43,001 nucleotides of DNA from the NCBI GenBank assembly GCA_035340715.1, contig DAOQTX010000021.1, forward strand, positions 1 to 43,001, read 5' to 3'. Source of the stretch: DAOQTX01 sp035340715. Its GTDB lineage: Bacteria > Bacteroidota > Bacteroidia > AKYH767-A > OLB10. The position numbers were made by a program, and so were the translations under genes. Shown piece by piece: positions 1 to 10,341 of the stretch (position 1 is its first letter; every line of letters starts with the position of its first letter). Under the pieces are notes generated by a model that did not search any database, was not told the DNA's origin, and worked only from the letters and a program-made list of their open reading frames with translations.

Positions 1-1
1 G

Positions 2-1018
2 CCTGCATTTCTAAACGATGTTTTTACCCGATTATCCGTGATGGCCTTAGTGACCATTTACTTTCTGAAGTGGATTAGTTTAGATCAGTTTATCATGCTT
101 TTTGTCGGAGTTTATCTGCTTCAGTTGATTATTCTCTATCTGTATATACGTTATGAGGACAAACCGGGATTTACCATTGATTGGTCTTATTTTAGAGAAA
201 AAGGATTCCGGCAATTTTTCTCCTATGGAATTATTTTGTGGTTTGCCGCAGTGGCTAGTTTGGGTTTAAAAGAATTAGGAACAATTGTATTGGGTAGTTT
301 TATGAAACTCGATTATGTGGCCATCTATACTATTGCTGCATTTATACCTACTTTGATTGAAGCCCCATTAGCCGCATTGGAAAAAATAGCTGCACCAAAA
401 GTATCGTATGCTTGGAACGAGAACAATAGAAATGAGCTGATACAGATCTATGAAAAGAGTACACACTATATGTTACTGATAGGGGGTTTGCTTTTTTTAG
501 GAATCAATCTCAACATTACTGAGTTGCTCCAACTTTTACCGGAAGCCTATCGAAATGTAGAATCCATCGTTTTAATTATAAGTGGCTCATCATTAATTAA
601 TATGGCCACAGGTTTGAATGCTGCCATTTTGTTTTATAGCGACAAGTATCGCTATGGTGCATTTACACTCATTGCTTTGGTGGTGATTGCTTTTATTTTG
701 CAAATACTGTTTATCCCGTTTTGGGGATTAGAAGGCGCTGCATGGGCTACTGCCATAAGTGGTATCGTTTATAATGCGATGAATTTTTTCTACGTGTATA
801 AGCTTTTTGATTTGCAACCGATTCGTTTAAGAACAATAAAAGCCTTTAGCATTATTATAGTTCTCTATATTCTGCTTCAATATTTTCCATCTATAGAGCA
901 TACATTTTTAAGTTTGGCATTAAAGTCTATAGTAATACTTGTGCTTTATGTTGGAGCTATTTATTCCTTAAAGCTGCTCGAAGAATTTAAACACTATCTC
1001 TTTATTTTTAAAAGATAG
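2..1018 (+). CDS. Polysaccharide flippase, Wzx/MATE-like (5' end cut by window)
   Basis: The reading frame is open from base 2, so the gene starts outside the window; the ATG at 38 is only an internal methionine. About 338 residues are visible. They are mostly hydrophobic helices (about nine membrane segments), with a soluble hairpin carrying EKIAAPKVSYAW followed by a membrane-exit segment, the pattern of the C-terminal two thirds of the oligosaccharide flippase family. Such proteins move lipid-linked glycan units across the inner membrane. The gene meets the M1 peptidase gene tail to tail with only two bases between the stop codons. It is a second flippase besides the one at 22070, so a separate glycan locus may lie to the left. 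The family call is good; the substrate cannot be read from the sequence. Confidence 0.8.
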   Translation, partial: PAFLNDVFTRLSVMALVTIYFLKWISLDQFIMLFVGVYLLQLIILYLYIRYEDKPGFTIDWSYFREKGFRQFFSYGIILWFAAVASLGLKELGTIVLGSFMKLDYVAIYTIAAFIPTLIEAPLAALEKIAAPKVSYAWNENNRNELIQIYEKSTHYMLLIGGLLFLGINLNITELLQLLPEAYRNVESIVLIISGSSLINMATGLNAAILFYSDKYRYGAFTLIALVVIAFILQILFIPFWGLEGAAWATAISGIVYNAMNFFYVYKLFDLQPIRLRTIKAFSIIIVLYILLQYFPSIEHTFLSLALKSIVILVLYVGAIYSLKLLEEFKHYLFIFKR

Positions 1019-1020
1019 CA

Positions 1021-4000
1021 TTAAAACGCTCGATTAATTCCGACCACATATCTGAATCCAAAATAATCTTCATCAGCAGCAGGTGCACGATTGAGGAATA
1101 CCGGCACATCAAAACGAATGGTTAAGGGCTTTGCTTTATCCAATGGACCAAAATGCTTTATCGTCATAGCAATACCTGCTCCTGCATCCATTCTGAATGC
1201 GGATAATAATAGATTTCCACCAGGGCGGGCTTTGTTGATTACACCACCATCGGCAAAAAGATACGTGTCAAACTTCAACCAATTTCTAGTGAAAGAAGGC
1301 TTTAGTGGAATATAGCGATCAAAATCTATTTCTATGTTGAAAGCTGCTCCCGAAGTACTTTTATATAAAAACTGAATATCGTCTTCGCTATTTTCTTCGG
1401 CAACTACATAGCCGGAGTATCCTCGTAAGTTTAATCCACCCCCATGATGAAAATGATTGGATTCAATTCCATAGCCCAACCATTGTTCAGGAACCATACC
1501 GTAAGAACGAACATATTTATTATCCATCATTTCTTCCGGATTGGCACCAGCAGTGTACAACATACTTTCCGGTGCCGGATTATTTCCACTACCATAAACT
1601 ACAATACCTCTTGTATTGAATTCAAACTTTAAAAGTGAAAATGAGTTGGTGCTTTCCAAAGTTGCATAGGTGTGATTAAAATCGCTATAAGCCGAAGAAG
1701 AGCGAATTCCTACATGTGCATTTCCTCTAAGTTTATCTCCCGAATAAAAATGCTTAAAACCAATACTCAGATTGTTGTTGTAAAGACCTGCTCTCCATTC
1801 TGATGGATACAATAAATAATTAACATCGTTCTGATTGTTGCGAATCATAGCGGATAATTCAGAGTAATAAATGGTTTTACCATCTCTACTGAATGTATTT
1901 AATCGGATGGCTCCCGATTGTAAGCCATCCAAGCTGCGTGCAGACAGATGCAATTCACTTTGATTAAACAAATTCTTTAAAGGGAGTTGGTAATTTAAAA
2001 TGAAAGAGGCAACATCGTGTTCGTTGGCAATGATATTGTCGCTTATAATTTGTTGACCTATTCCTGTATTACCCCAAATGCTTAACGAAAACTTATGCAG
2101 ATAATTCAAATAATCACCATTAACATGAACTCCGGCTTTGATTCCATCATAGCCATTGTACCATATGTCGGGGCGCACTCTGAGTTGCATGGCATCCCAT
2201 TGCGGTACATTTCGAACACCCGCTTCCAACCTAAGTTTATAAGGAGTGGGTTTTGCATTGTTCAACAGGTTCACATCCGCTAATCGATAAGTGGTATCAA
2301 TGATAATTTTTTTTAATCCACCCGGCACTTCAATCTCAGTTTCATATGTTGGAGATAATTTATCCCACGCTTCCCATTTGGGAAGAACTTTTGCATTACT
2401 TTTTTTTACAAAACGAGTGTTGGGAATATAGAAGTTGAACGCTATTCCCTCTCGATTATATGCGGTTAAGTCTAAAGGCATATACATTCTTCCTTTGCGT
2501 TTGAGTTTTATTCGATAGCGGTCGTTTCCTTTCACTTTTCGAACAGACGAAATTTTATAGTCAATGTTCTTATCGGTATTCAACCACTGATCAAAAAACC
2601 AGTTTAGATCGATCTTAGTAAATTGTATAATACTGTTTCTAAAATCTTCGACATAGGGATGGCAAAATTTCCATTGATTGAAATAATTCTTCATCGCAGC
2701 AGAAAACAACGAATCGCCCAATACGTATTGCAGGTTGTACAGCATCGTTCCTGCTTTCCTGTATACTTGTCGGTATCCACCACCATGATGTAAAGCTCCA
2801 TTAAACATATTGGAATGTGTGGTAATAATACCATCGGTATTTTTTATCGCTTCGGTTAAATAGTAAATATGTGTTTCGTTATACATATTATTATTTCTGA
2901 TCGTATGTTTGGCTGTATAGGCATCACTATATTCTACCGGAAGACCATAAGGTCCTTCTATTCTATCAAGTGCTAATGCATTTAGAAATTGTGTAAAGCC
3001 TTCATCCAACAAGGCGCTGTATGTTTCATTGTTGCCTACCATTGCATAGAACCACATGTGTCCGATTTCATGCGCAAACAAATCTCTGTAGTTTGGATCG
3101 TAACCACCATCTAAAGTAAGCATCGGGTATTCCATGCCGTCCCGGGCATCGGCAACAATAATTTTGGGATAGGCATATTCACCTATGTCCTGAGAAAGCA
3201 CTTCAATAATTTTTGAAGCATATTCTGCAGCGTTTTGCCAACGACTGCTATGTGGTTCCTGAACCAGAGCAATACATTCTATTTTCTTGTTGGGTTGATC
3301 AGGCAAGGTTGCCCAATGTTCTCCTATTCGGTAAGTGGGATCAGCTGTAAATGCAAAGTTGTGTACATTTTCTGCATAGTAGTGCCAGGTTTTTACTGTT
3401 CCATCCGGAACTATGATCAATGAAGGTGCTGAATTGTATGGCTTATCAGCAAAGTTTTTAATGTCCAGTTTCTGTCGTAAAGCATCAGGCATTACCTCCT
3501 CTTTGTTTTGCAGGGTACCGGTAGCATCAACAATGAAATGATTGCTAAAGGTAAGCTTCACATCATAGGTACCGAAATTGCTGTAATATTCTTTCCCCAA
3601 ATGTTGACTGGTATGCCAGCCAAATTTATGATCGTAAACACAAATTTTAGGATACCAATGCACGCCATCATAGTGCTTATTTCCAAATGTATTGAATACT
3701 TTCATGCGTCTTCGTACCGACCCTGCATCGAAGTATGTTGTAAAGTCAATGATAAAGGTCAATGAATCGCCTGGTAAAAGTCCATGCTTCAAATTTATTT
3801 TTGCAATGGTATTGTCGTATTCAATCTCTGGACTATAAGAGTAGTTGTTCGAAGTGTTTAGATCAAGTTTGTTGATCGTGGTTCCAAGTCCTTTATTTTC
3901 ATAAGGTCCATAAATGGGTTTTATTTTATTGTTGCGATGCAAATCATCGTAGTATGATCCGGGTTGAAAAGCATTTTGATATAAATGGAAAAATATTTCG

Positions 4001-4266
4001 TCTAATGTATCAGGTGAATTATTCCAATAAACCAAAGTCATTGAAGCATTAGTTATGTTGGTTTTGTCATCAATGTTTGCATCGATTTTATAATAAACAT
4101 CTTGTTGCCAATATCCAGAATAAGGTTTTCTGTTTTTCCAATAGTAAGGATTTATATCGCTTCTGTATTGATTGGGTGGGTGATTGGGATCGTATGTTTG
4201 ACCAATTATCAGTTCCATTGAAAAACTGAAACAAACGGTCATTAAAATAATAATTCGATACATCAT
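1021..4266 (-). CDS. Secreted M1-family zinc metallopeptidase with C-terminal beta-barrel-like region
   Basis: The protein has 1081 residues. An N-terminal signal peptide (about 1-22) is followed by an M1 peptidase region to about residue 570. The zinc site is HEIGH at 399-403 with the third ligand E422, giving the HExxH-18-E spacing of the family. DGMEYP at 376-381 stands where aminopeptidases have GxMEN, and the family's catalytic tyrosine fits Y502. From about 675 to the end the sequence alternates polar and hydrophobic residues, carries LRGY at 947-950, and ends in phenylalanine. These are features of Omp85/surface-antigen barrels, so the peptidase may be anchored in the outer membrane. 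No T9SS sorting domain is present. Two ATG codons follow each other (4266 and 4263); either could be the start. The peptidase call is firm; the barrel is inferred from sequence pattern. Confidence 0.9.
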   Translation of the reverse strand: MMYRIIILMTVCFSFSMELIIGQTYDPNHPPNQYRSDINPYYWKNRKPYSGYWQQDVYYKIDANIDDKTNITNASMTLVYWNNSPDTLDEIFFHLYQNAFQPGSYYDDLHRNNKIKPIYGPYENKGLGTTINKLDLNTSNNYSYSPEIEYDNTIAKINLKHGLLPGDSLTFIIDFTTYFDAGSVRRRMKVFNTFGNKHYDGVHWYPKICVYDHKFGWHTSQHLGKEYYSNFGTYDVKLTFSNHFIVDATGTLQNKEEVMPDALRQKLDIKNFADKPYNSAPSLIIVPDGTVKTWHYYAENVHNFAFTADPTYRIGEHWATLPDQPNKKIECIALVQEPHSSRWQNAAEYASKIIEVLSQDIGEYAYPKIIVADARDGMEYPMLTLDGGYDPNYRDLFAHEIGHMWFYAMVGNNETYSALLDEGFTQFLNALALDRIEGPYGLPVEYSDAYTAKHTIRNNNMYNETHIYYLTEAIKNTDGIITTHSNMFNGALHHGGGYRQVYRKAGTMLYNLQYVLGDSLFSAAMKNYFNQWKFCHPYVEDFRNSIIQFTKIDLNWFFDQWLNTDKNIDYKISSVRKVKGNDRYRIKLKRKGRMYMPLDLTAYNREGIAFNFYIPNTRFVKKSNAKVLPKWEAWDKLSPTYETEIEVPGGLKKIIIDTTYRLADVNLLNNAKPTPYKLRLEAGVRNVPQWDAMQLRVRPDIWYNGYDGIKAGVHVNGDYLNYLHKFSLSIWGNTGIGQQIISDNIIANEHDVASFILNYQLPLKNLFNQSELHLSARSLDGLQSGAIRLNTFSRDGKTIYYSELSAMIRNNQNDVNYLLYPSEWRAGLYNNNLSIGFKHFYSGDKLRGNAHVGIRSSSAYSDFNHTYATLESTNSFSLLKFEFNTRGIVVYGSGNNPAPESMLYTAGANPEEMMDNKYVRSYGMVPEQWLGYGIESNHFHHGGGLNLRGYSGYVVAEENSEDDIQFLYKSTSGAAFNIEIDFDRYIPLKPSFTRNWLKFDTYLFADGGVINKARPGGNLLLSAFRMDAGAGIAMTIKHFGPLDKAKPLTIRFDVPVFLNRAPAADEDYFGFRYVVGINRAF

Positions 4267-4286
4267 ATTTTAATAAGTATTTGAAA

Positions 4287-4318
4287 CAAAAATGCTAAAT
4301 AATTTCATGTAGCCCAAA
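4287..4318 (-). promoter_or_regulatory. Candidate Bacteroidota promoter for the M1 peptidase gene
   Basis: On the minus strand TTTG (4318-4315) is followed after 20 bases by CATTTTTG (4294-4287). This matches the TTTG-N19/20-TAnnTTTG pattern except for one base in the -7 box. The start codon lies 20 bases downstream, which fits the short leaders of the phylum. Confidence 0.45.
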
Positions 4319-4527
4319 GAGTCGTGCCAAAGCAAACACCTGAGTTATTAAAGATTTATAGATAAAAACTGTTTTTCATGGTTTGATCTTTTATGATTGG
4401 ATGATATCCGAGGAATGGTTTAACCAAAACTGAACTATTTTCCAGCCAATCTTACATCGAACGGTACTATATATTTTCAAAACCTTTTTGGCTGAATTCA
4501 GTATAAATTTCTGAACATAGTTTATTT

Positions 4528-7500
4528 ATGCAGAGTTTATTGAAGATGTTTTACGTTGGGTGTAGAAGCAAATTTTTGACTGCAACGGTGATTTTTACGC
4601 TACTTAGTTTGATTTTTATATCAAACAGAGCTGAAGCGCAAAATCCTGCTGCTAATTTTAGTGCTACCAATTCATCCGGTTGTGCCCCACTTGCGGTTCA
4701 ATTCCAAAACCTATCGCTAAATGCGGTGTCGTATGTATGGGATTTTGGTAATGGAAATTCTTCCAGTGCGGTTAATCCAAATTATGTTTATCAGAATCCG
4801 GGAAACTATACCGTTACTTTGACTGCATATAATTCTACAGGTGCATCAAATACTATTACTTTAAATAATTTTATTTCCATTCAACTAGCCCCTATACCAG
4901 AATTTTCAGTATCATCAATTGCTTCTTGCTTAGATGGGAATTTGTTTTCGTTCACAAATCTGTCGGCCAATTATGATAGTTGTGTTTGGGATTTTGGTGA
5001 TGGAACGATATCATCAGATAACAATCCAATACATACGTATAATGCAGCCGGTATTTATTCGGTAACCCTTATTGCCTATAATACGGCTTTTGGCTGTGCA
5101 AAAAGCAAAACGAAAAATCAGTATATCACTGTACATCCTAAGCCTACAGCTAATATTGCGGTGGATACCAATACAACTTGTAACTACAATTATCCATTTC
5201 AGTTTTCGGCATCATCCAATTTGGCCACTCAATATGTTTGGGACTTTGGCAACGGGTCAAGTTCCTCAGTTCAAAATCCGATTCATGTATTTGGAAATGC
5301 AGGAGTATATAATGTTACATTGATTACCACTAGTGCATTTGGCTGTAAAGACACTTTAGTTAAAAACGGAATTGTATTTATAAAGTCGAATCCAAAGCCA
5401 GACATCTATGCTACCGATAGTGCAGGTTGTCAACCTTTTAGAACACAATTCATGTGCAATACTCAAGCACTTAATTATCACTGGCAATTTGGTGATGGAA
5501 CTTCTTCAGTATTGCAAAATCCTTATAAGACATATCAGAATAGTGGTACCTATTATTCCAAGTTATCGGTACAGTATAATAATGGTTGCAGCAATTCCGA
5601 TTCGATCAGCTCAATTGACGTATCGCTTACTCCGCAGTTGACTTATAATATGACCAACTTTAGTGGATGTAGTCCGCTTACAGTTCAGTTTAGTAATGCA
5701 ACCGTTGGTCCTTTTAATTATTTGTGGGATTTTGGTGATGGAACTACTTCATCTGCATATGCTCCTAGTCATACATATACTATACCGGGTGACTATACCA
5801 TCAACTTAACCGCTTTCAGTGGAAATGGATGTACTGCATCGTATCCTTTGGCGGCTAAAGTGCATGTTGAAATGATTTCTGCTAATGGTGATGCCGATTT
5901 AATTGAAGGATGTCCACCACATTTGGTGAATTTCTCTAATTCTTCGGTAGGAGCTGCAAGTGTTGTTTGGAATTTTGGTAATGGCGATACAAGCAGTTTA
6001 TTCAACCCAACGTATACTTATCCAATATCAGGAAATTTTGTTCCATTTGTTGTGGCCATTAGTCCGGTTGGATGTAGAGACACTTTTTATTTACCAGATA
6101 CCATTAAAGTAAGTGATCCGATAAATAACTTTAGTAATAATGGTCCCATTTTCGGTTGCGCACCTTTTCAGGTAAATTTTAATGACAACTCTGCTGGAGC
6201 TGTTACTTGGTTTTGGGATTTTGGCGATGGAACAACAAGCAACACTGCTAATCCGACTCATATTTATACCGGTGCCGGAACCTATACTGTAACATTGCAA
6301 ACTACTGCACCTGCAGGTTTCTGTGAGCAGAATATAACCGATTATGCAACTTATATTATAGACGATGGATATGTAGGTTTTACATACGTAACTTCTCCAT
6401 GCGAACCATTTACGGCTACTTTTACTGATACATCTTATGGAGCAGTATCGTGGTTTTGGGATTTTGGTGATGGCAACACATCGTCATTACAACATCCGGT
6501 ACATATATATGCTAATCCAGGAATTTATAGTGTATCACTTACCATAACCACCGCTGGTGGATGTAGCTATACTGCTACTTACAATTATGCTATAGTATTT
6601 GAACCTCTGCAGGCTTTTGCTACAGCCAATACGAGTGGAACCACATTGCCGATGACAGTACAATTTTATGCCAACTCATCGGGTGCTACCGGATGGTTAT
6701 GGGATTTTGGCGATGGTGGAACATCATCATTAGCAAATCCAATTCACATTTTTACTGCACCCGGACCATACACCATATCATTAACCATATTCAATGACAG
6801 TTGTACCATTACGTATAATTATCCACCAACCACTATAGGTGTAGGAATAGGTGTTTTAGGAAATGACTCTGTATTTGTTCACATACCGACATCGGTAAAA
6901 GATTGTGTTCCTTTTGACATGCATTTTAAAAATGTATTTACAGATGGAGTGGCATGGCAATGGGACTTCGGTGATGGAAACACCTCTGCATTGCCCAATC
7001 CAATTCACACTTATATGCAACCAGGTATTTATACCGTTTCACTTATTTGCAATAGATCAAACGGAGCTATCGATACATTGATTTTTTCTGATTATGTGAT
7101 AGCGGGTGGGGTTAGTGCAGACTTTTCAATTACCCACATGAACTTTTGTATGTCGAATGTAGCTACATTCACCAATAACAGTCCACTAGCGAGTACCTAT
7201 TTATGGAATTTTGGTGATGGTAATGTTAGTCTCGACCCCAATCCTATTCACACTTTTACCAATCCGAATTATAACTATGTTGTTTCTCTCACTGTTGTCG
7301 ATAGCTTAGGATGTTCTGATTTTAAATCAAGAAGTTATTATGGCTCGGTATTGCACAGCATTAAATCCAATAAGCGAAGAGTATGTGCAGGAGATAGTAT
7401 TTCATTCAACAGTACTAACTTAAATTTTGCTTCTTATCAATGGGATTTTGGCGATGGATCATCATCCAATGCTTCTCATCCGGTTCATGTATTTAATGAC

Positions 7501-10341
7501 GGAGGTCAATTTAATGTTTTGTTAACGGCAACAGATACCAACGGATGTGTATCGGTTTTTAATTTGCCGTATAAGATTACAGTATTTGATCCACAAGCAG
7601 AATTCACGATAAAGAATTATAAGAGCTATTGCTGGTATCCGGTTTATGTTGAATTCGAAAACCTAAGTAGCAATGGCGATATATTTATGTGGAATTTTGG
7701 AGATGGAGGAAGTTCGATTCTGCAAAATCCATGGCACAATTATGTAACTGAAGGTTATCATGATGTAACATTAACAGTAATCAAGAATAATTGTTCGAGT
7801 ACGTATACCATGCCCAATGCGGTATTTGTACCAAAGTTAACGGTTAACTTTTCATATACACAATCGAGCGAGTGCTTACCTATTACCATAACCTGTTCCG
7901 ATAGCAGTAATTATGCCTATTCATGGAAATGGAACTTTGGTGACGGCAGTACGTCCAATCAAACTAATCCGGTTTACACGTTTAACACTGTTCCTACAGC
8001 CGATATCGTATTAACTGTAACGGATACTAATGGTTGTAAATTGAAACTCAGTCAACCCAATATTAAAGTGATGCAAGGAGGATTTTTTGCAACACCTGTA
8101 GCAGGGTGTCTTCCTTTGGATGTACAATTTAATGATACCAGTATCAATGCGGCTCAATCGTATTGGATGTTTGGTGATGGCACAAATGATACCTTACAAT
8201 CTCCGTTGCATTCTTACAACACTTCAGGATTTTACGATGTCAGTTTGATAGTTCAAGCAGCCAGTGGTTGTAGAGATACCATTTCGTATGATTCACTCAT
8301 TCGGGTAAGCAATCCCTTGGCAGATTTTATGGTGAACGATACCGTTCAATGTGCACCTGCTGTTGTAAATTTTACTCAACAAAGCAGCGATGCCATTTAT
8401 TATCACTGGGATTTTGGCGATGGAAGTATTAGTTCAAATGAAAATCCAAGTCATATTTATTCCTCTCCGGGAACGTATACCGTTACCCTAAGTGTTTATA
8501 ACGATTTGGGTTGTGGCGATACCATTACCAAACAAAGTTTGATTCGTGTATTAGGTCCGGTAAGTAATTTCTCTATTAGCGACTCAATTGGCTGTGCACC
8601 TTTTAGTATTCAACTCAACGATTTGTCGAGTAATGCCAATACATGGCTATGGAGTTTGGGAAATGGCGATAGTACCACAATTCAAAATCCTAATTATACT
8701 TTTCAGAATCCGGGTGTTTATGATATTACTTTAATAACCACCGACACCAATAATTGTAAATCTGTTTATACGCATCCTGTTCCGCTAACCATATATGCTA
8801 CACCACAAGCTATTGCAAGTACAAATGATACCTTAGGCTGTTTACCCTTGGCCAGTTATTTTGTTAATCAATCATTAAATTTTGATTCACTGATTTGGAA
8901 CTTTGGAGATGGGAATTCTATGAGTAGTACATCCGCTTCAAATTTCAATTATACCTATCAAACTCCGGGTACTTTTCAAGTTCAGTTAATAGCAATGAGT
9001 GGAAATACTTGTTTTGATACCTTGCTACTTCCCTCACCAATAGTAGTATCTGGCAATCCTATTGCCGATTTTAGTGTTGATACCAGCAGTGGTTGTGTTC
9101 CATTGTATGTATCATTTATTAATACGAGCACTTACATAAGTGGCGCTACATTTAAATGGGATTTTGGTAATGGACAAACTTCAGATTCCTTAAATCCAAA
9201 CACTGTTTACACAAGTCCTGGCTTATATACCGTAACGCTAGAGGTTTGGAATGACTCCCTATGCTATGATATTATTAGTAAGACTGCTTTTATAAAAGTT
9301 TTTGATACCATTCCTCCTGCAGAGCCCGATGTCTATCGTGTTTCCGTTTTGGATAACGAGCATATTGATATTACCTGGCAACACATCACTGCTCCAGATT
9401 TGGGTGCGTACCATGTTTATCGTTTGGATAATAATACAGGACAATTTTTGAAAATATTCACACTGCCTAATCCAAATAACACGGTTTTTAATAGCTATGC
9501 TTCTTATACCGATTCGGTTCCATCAACCTTAGAGCAATCGTATACATACAAAGTTCAGGCAGAAGATTTATGTCAAAATGCGATTGACGTTCAAAATTTA
9601 AGGCCTTATACCACTATAAACTTGCGGGCTATTGGAAGTGATAATGCTGTTGAACTGTATTGGACACCTTATGGAGGATGCACCATAAGTGGATATGATA
9701 TCTATCGAAATTCAATATTGGATACCAATTTCATATTTCTTACCAGTGTTGCTTCCAACCAACTCGATTATGTTGATAGCATTGATTGTTCAGGGTATTA
9801 TGGCTATAAAATTATTGCCAATGACCTGTGCGGGTTTAATTATAACGCGTCTAGTGATACCGCAATGGCTTTACCCATTAATGATTTGGATCAGTTAGTA
9901 GTAGAGGTGATTCGATCGACTGTGGTTGACAATAAATATATTTTGACGGAATGGAATCATCCGAGTAGCGGTCAAGATAAGATACTACAATATGATATTT
10001 TTAGAACTAGTGATTTAACATTGCCATTTAGTTATCTATCCTCTGTTTCTGCATTGCAAAATAACTACATCGACTACGATGTTGAAGTAAAGAAAGAAGA
10101 CTATTATTATCTGATTCGCGTTTTAAACATTTGTGATGTAAATGGTCCTGAAAGTAATAGAGGGAAATCGGTATTGCTAAGAATTTCATATAATAATGGG
10201 AAGCAACTTTTAGAATGGACTCCATATACAGAATGGAGGCCCGGAGTAGAAAAATATGTTGTAGAGCAGCAATTGTCGAATGGGCAATGGGTTCCAATAC
10301 GAGTTTTGCCCGGCAATACGTTGAATGCAGAAATCGACTAG
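4528..10341 (+). CDS. Giant PKD-repeat surface protein, apparently truncated at the C-terminus
   Basis: The protein has 1937 residues. A long signal peptide ends near AEAQ (about residue 38). Nineteen PKD-type repeats of about 80 residues follow, from about 40 to 1590, each with a W-x-F-G-(D/N)-G core; the first core tryptophan is W71. From P1596 there are fibronectin-III-like modules with Y-x-I/V-Y-R strands, three complete and a fourth that breaks off. The protein ends at NAEID in mid-module. It lacks the T9SS type A or type B sorting domain expected on such proteins in this phylum. Its TAG shares the bases CTAG with the stop codon of the convergent yihY gene. PKD proteins of this kind usually act in adhesion, gliding or extracellular binding. 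Without a sorting domain, export across the outer membrane is doubtful, so this may be a decaying gene or an assembly artefact. Confidence 0.88.
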   Translation: MQSLLKMFYVGCRSKFLTATVIFTLLSLIFISNRAEAQNPAANFSATNSSGCAPLAVQFQNLSLNAVSYVWDFGNGNSSSAVNPNYVYQNPGNYTVTLTAYNSTGASNTITLNNFISIQLAPIPEFSVSSIASCLDGNLFSFTNLSANYDSCVWDFGDGTISSDNNPIHTYNAAGIYSVTLIAYNTAFGCAKSKTKNQYITVHPKPTANIAVDTNTTCNYNYPFQFSASSNLATQYVWDFGNGSSSSVQNPIHVFGNAGVYNVTLITTSAFGCKDTLVKNGIVFIKSNPKPDIYATDSAGCQPFRTQFMCNTQALNYHWQFGDGTSSVLQNPYKTYQNSGTYYSKLSVQYNNGCSNSDSISSIDVSLTPQLTYNMTNFSGCSPLTVQFSNATVGPFNYLWDFGDGTTSSAYAPSHTYTIPGDYTINLTAFSGNGCTASYPLAAKVHVEMISANGDADLIEGCPPHLVNFSNSSVGAASVVWNFGNGDTSSLFNPTYTYPISGNFVPFVVAISPVGCRDTFYLPDTIKVSDPINNFSNNGPIFGCAPFQVNFNDNSAGAVTWFWDFGDGTTSNTANPTHIYTGAGTYTVTLQTTAPAGFCEQNITDYATYIIDDGYVGFTYVTSPCEPFTATFTDTSYGAVSWFWDFGDGNTSSLQHPVHIYANPGIYSVSLTITTAGGCSYTATYNYAIVFEPLQAFATANTSGTTLPMTVQFYANSSGATGWLWDFGDGGTSSLANPIHIFTAPGPYTISLTIFNDSCTITYNYPPTTIGVGIGVLGNDSVFVHIPTSVKDCVPFDMHFKNVFTDGVAWQWDFGDGNTSALPNPIHTYMQPGIYTVSLICNRSNGAIDTLIFSDYVIAGGVSADFSITHMNFCMSNVATFTNNSPLASTYLWNFGDGNVSLDPNPIHTFTNPNYNYVVSLTVVDSLGCSDFKSRSYYGSVLHSIKSNKRRVCAGDSISFNSTNLNFASYQWDFGDGSSSNASHPVHVFNDGGQFNVLLTATDTNGCVSVFNLPYKITVFDPQAEFTIKNYKSYCWYPVYVEFENLSSNGDIFMWNFGDGGSSILQNPWHNYVTEGYHDVTLTVIKNNCSSTYTMPNAVFVPKLTVNFSYTQSSECLPITITCSDSSNYAYSWKWNFGDGSTSNQTNPVYTFNTVPTADIVLTVTDTNGCKLKLSQPNIKVMQGGFFATPVAGCLPLDVQFNDTSINAAQSYWMFGDGTNDTLQSPLHSYNTSGFYDVSLIVQAASGCRDTISYDSLIRVSNPLADFMVNDTVQCAPAVVNFTQQSSDAIYYHWDFGDGSISSNENPSHIYSSPGTYTVTLSVYNDLGCGDTITKQSLIRVLGPVSNFSISDSIGCAPFSIQLNDLSSNANTWLWSLGNGDSTTIQNPNYTFQNPGVYDITLITTDTNNCKSVYTHPVPLTIYATPQAIASTNDTLGCLPLASYFVNQSLNFDSLIWNFGDGNSMSSTSASNFNYTYQTPGTFQVQLIAMSGNTCFDTLLLPSPIVVSGNPIADFSVDTSSGCVPLYVSFINTSTYISGATFKWDFGNGQTSDSLNPNTVYTSPGLYTVTLEVWNDSLCYDIISKTAFIKVFDTIPPAEPDVYRVSVLDNEHIDITWQHITAPDLGAYHVYRLDNNTGQFLKIFTLPNPNNTVFNSYASYTDSVPSTLEQSYTYKVQAEDLCQNAIDVQNLRPYTTINLRAIGSDNAVELYWTPYGGCTISGYDIYRNSILDTNFIFLTSVASNQLDYVDSIDCSGYYGYKIIANDLCGFNYNASSDTAMALPINDLDQLVVEVIRSTVVDNKYILTEWNHPSSGQDKILQYDIFRTSDLTLPFSYLSSVSALQNNYIDYDVEVKKEDYYYLIRVLNICDVNGPESNRGKSVLLRISYNNGKQLLEWTPYTEWRPGVEKYVVEQQLSNGQWVPIRVLPGNTLNAEID
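4642..9312 (+). repeat. Array of 19 PKD-domain repeats (protein level)
   Basis: The W-x-F-G-(D/N)-G core recurs 19 times at intervals of about 240-270 bases, usually followed by a serine/threonine run, an N-P pair and then a G-x-Y or similar turn about 10 residues later. The DNA copies have diverged and are not identical, so the array is old rather than recently amplified. Copy 17 is altered in the core (WSLGNG), and copy 18 lacks the N-P pair. Confidence 0.85.

Noticed and set aside
4320..4460. AAAAACTGTTTTT inverted repeat and short ATG frames in the 261-base gap before the first PKD gene
   Set aside because: The arms leave only one base for a loop, so no hairpin forms, and the frames stop after a few codons; nothing else is seen in this gap.
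4501..4528. TAAATTTC (4504-4511) as the -7 box of the first PKD gene
   Set aside because: One base off consensus and no TTTG at the right distance (the nearest is only 13 bases upstream); too weak to list as a promoter.
4642..9312. Regular spacing of similar sequences that could suggest a CRISPR array or tandem DNA repeat
   Set aside because: The units are about 240-270 bases, conserved only at protein level (PKD cores) and lie in one long open frame.
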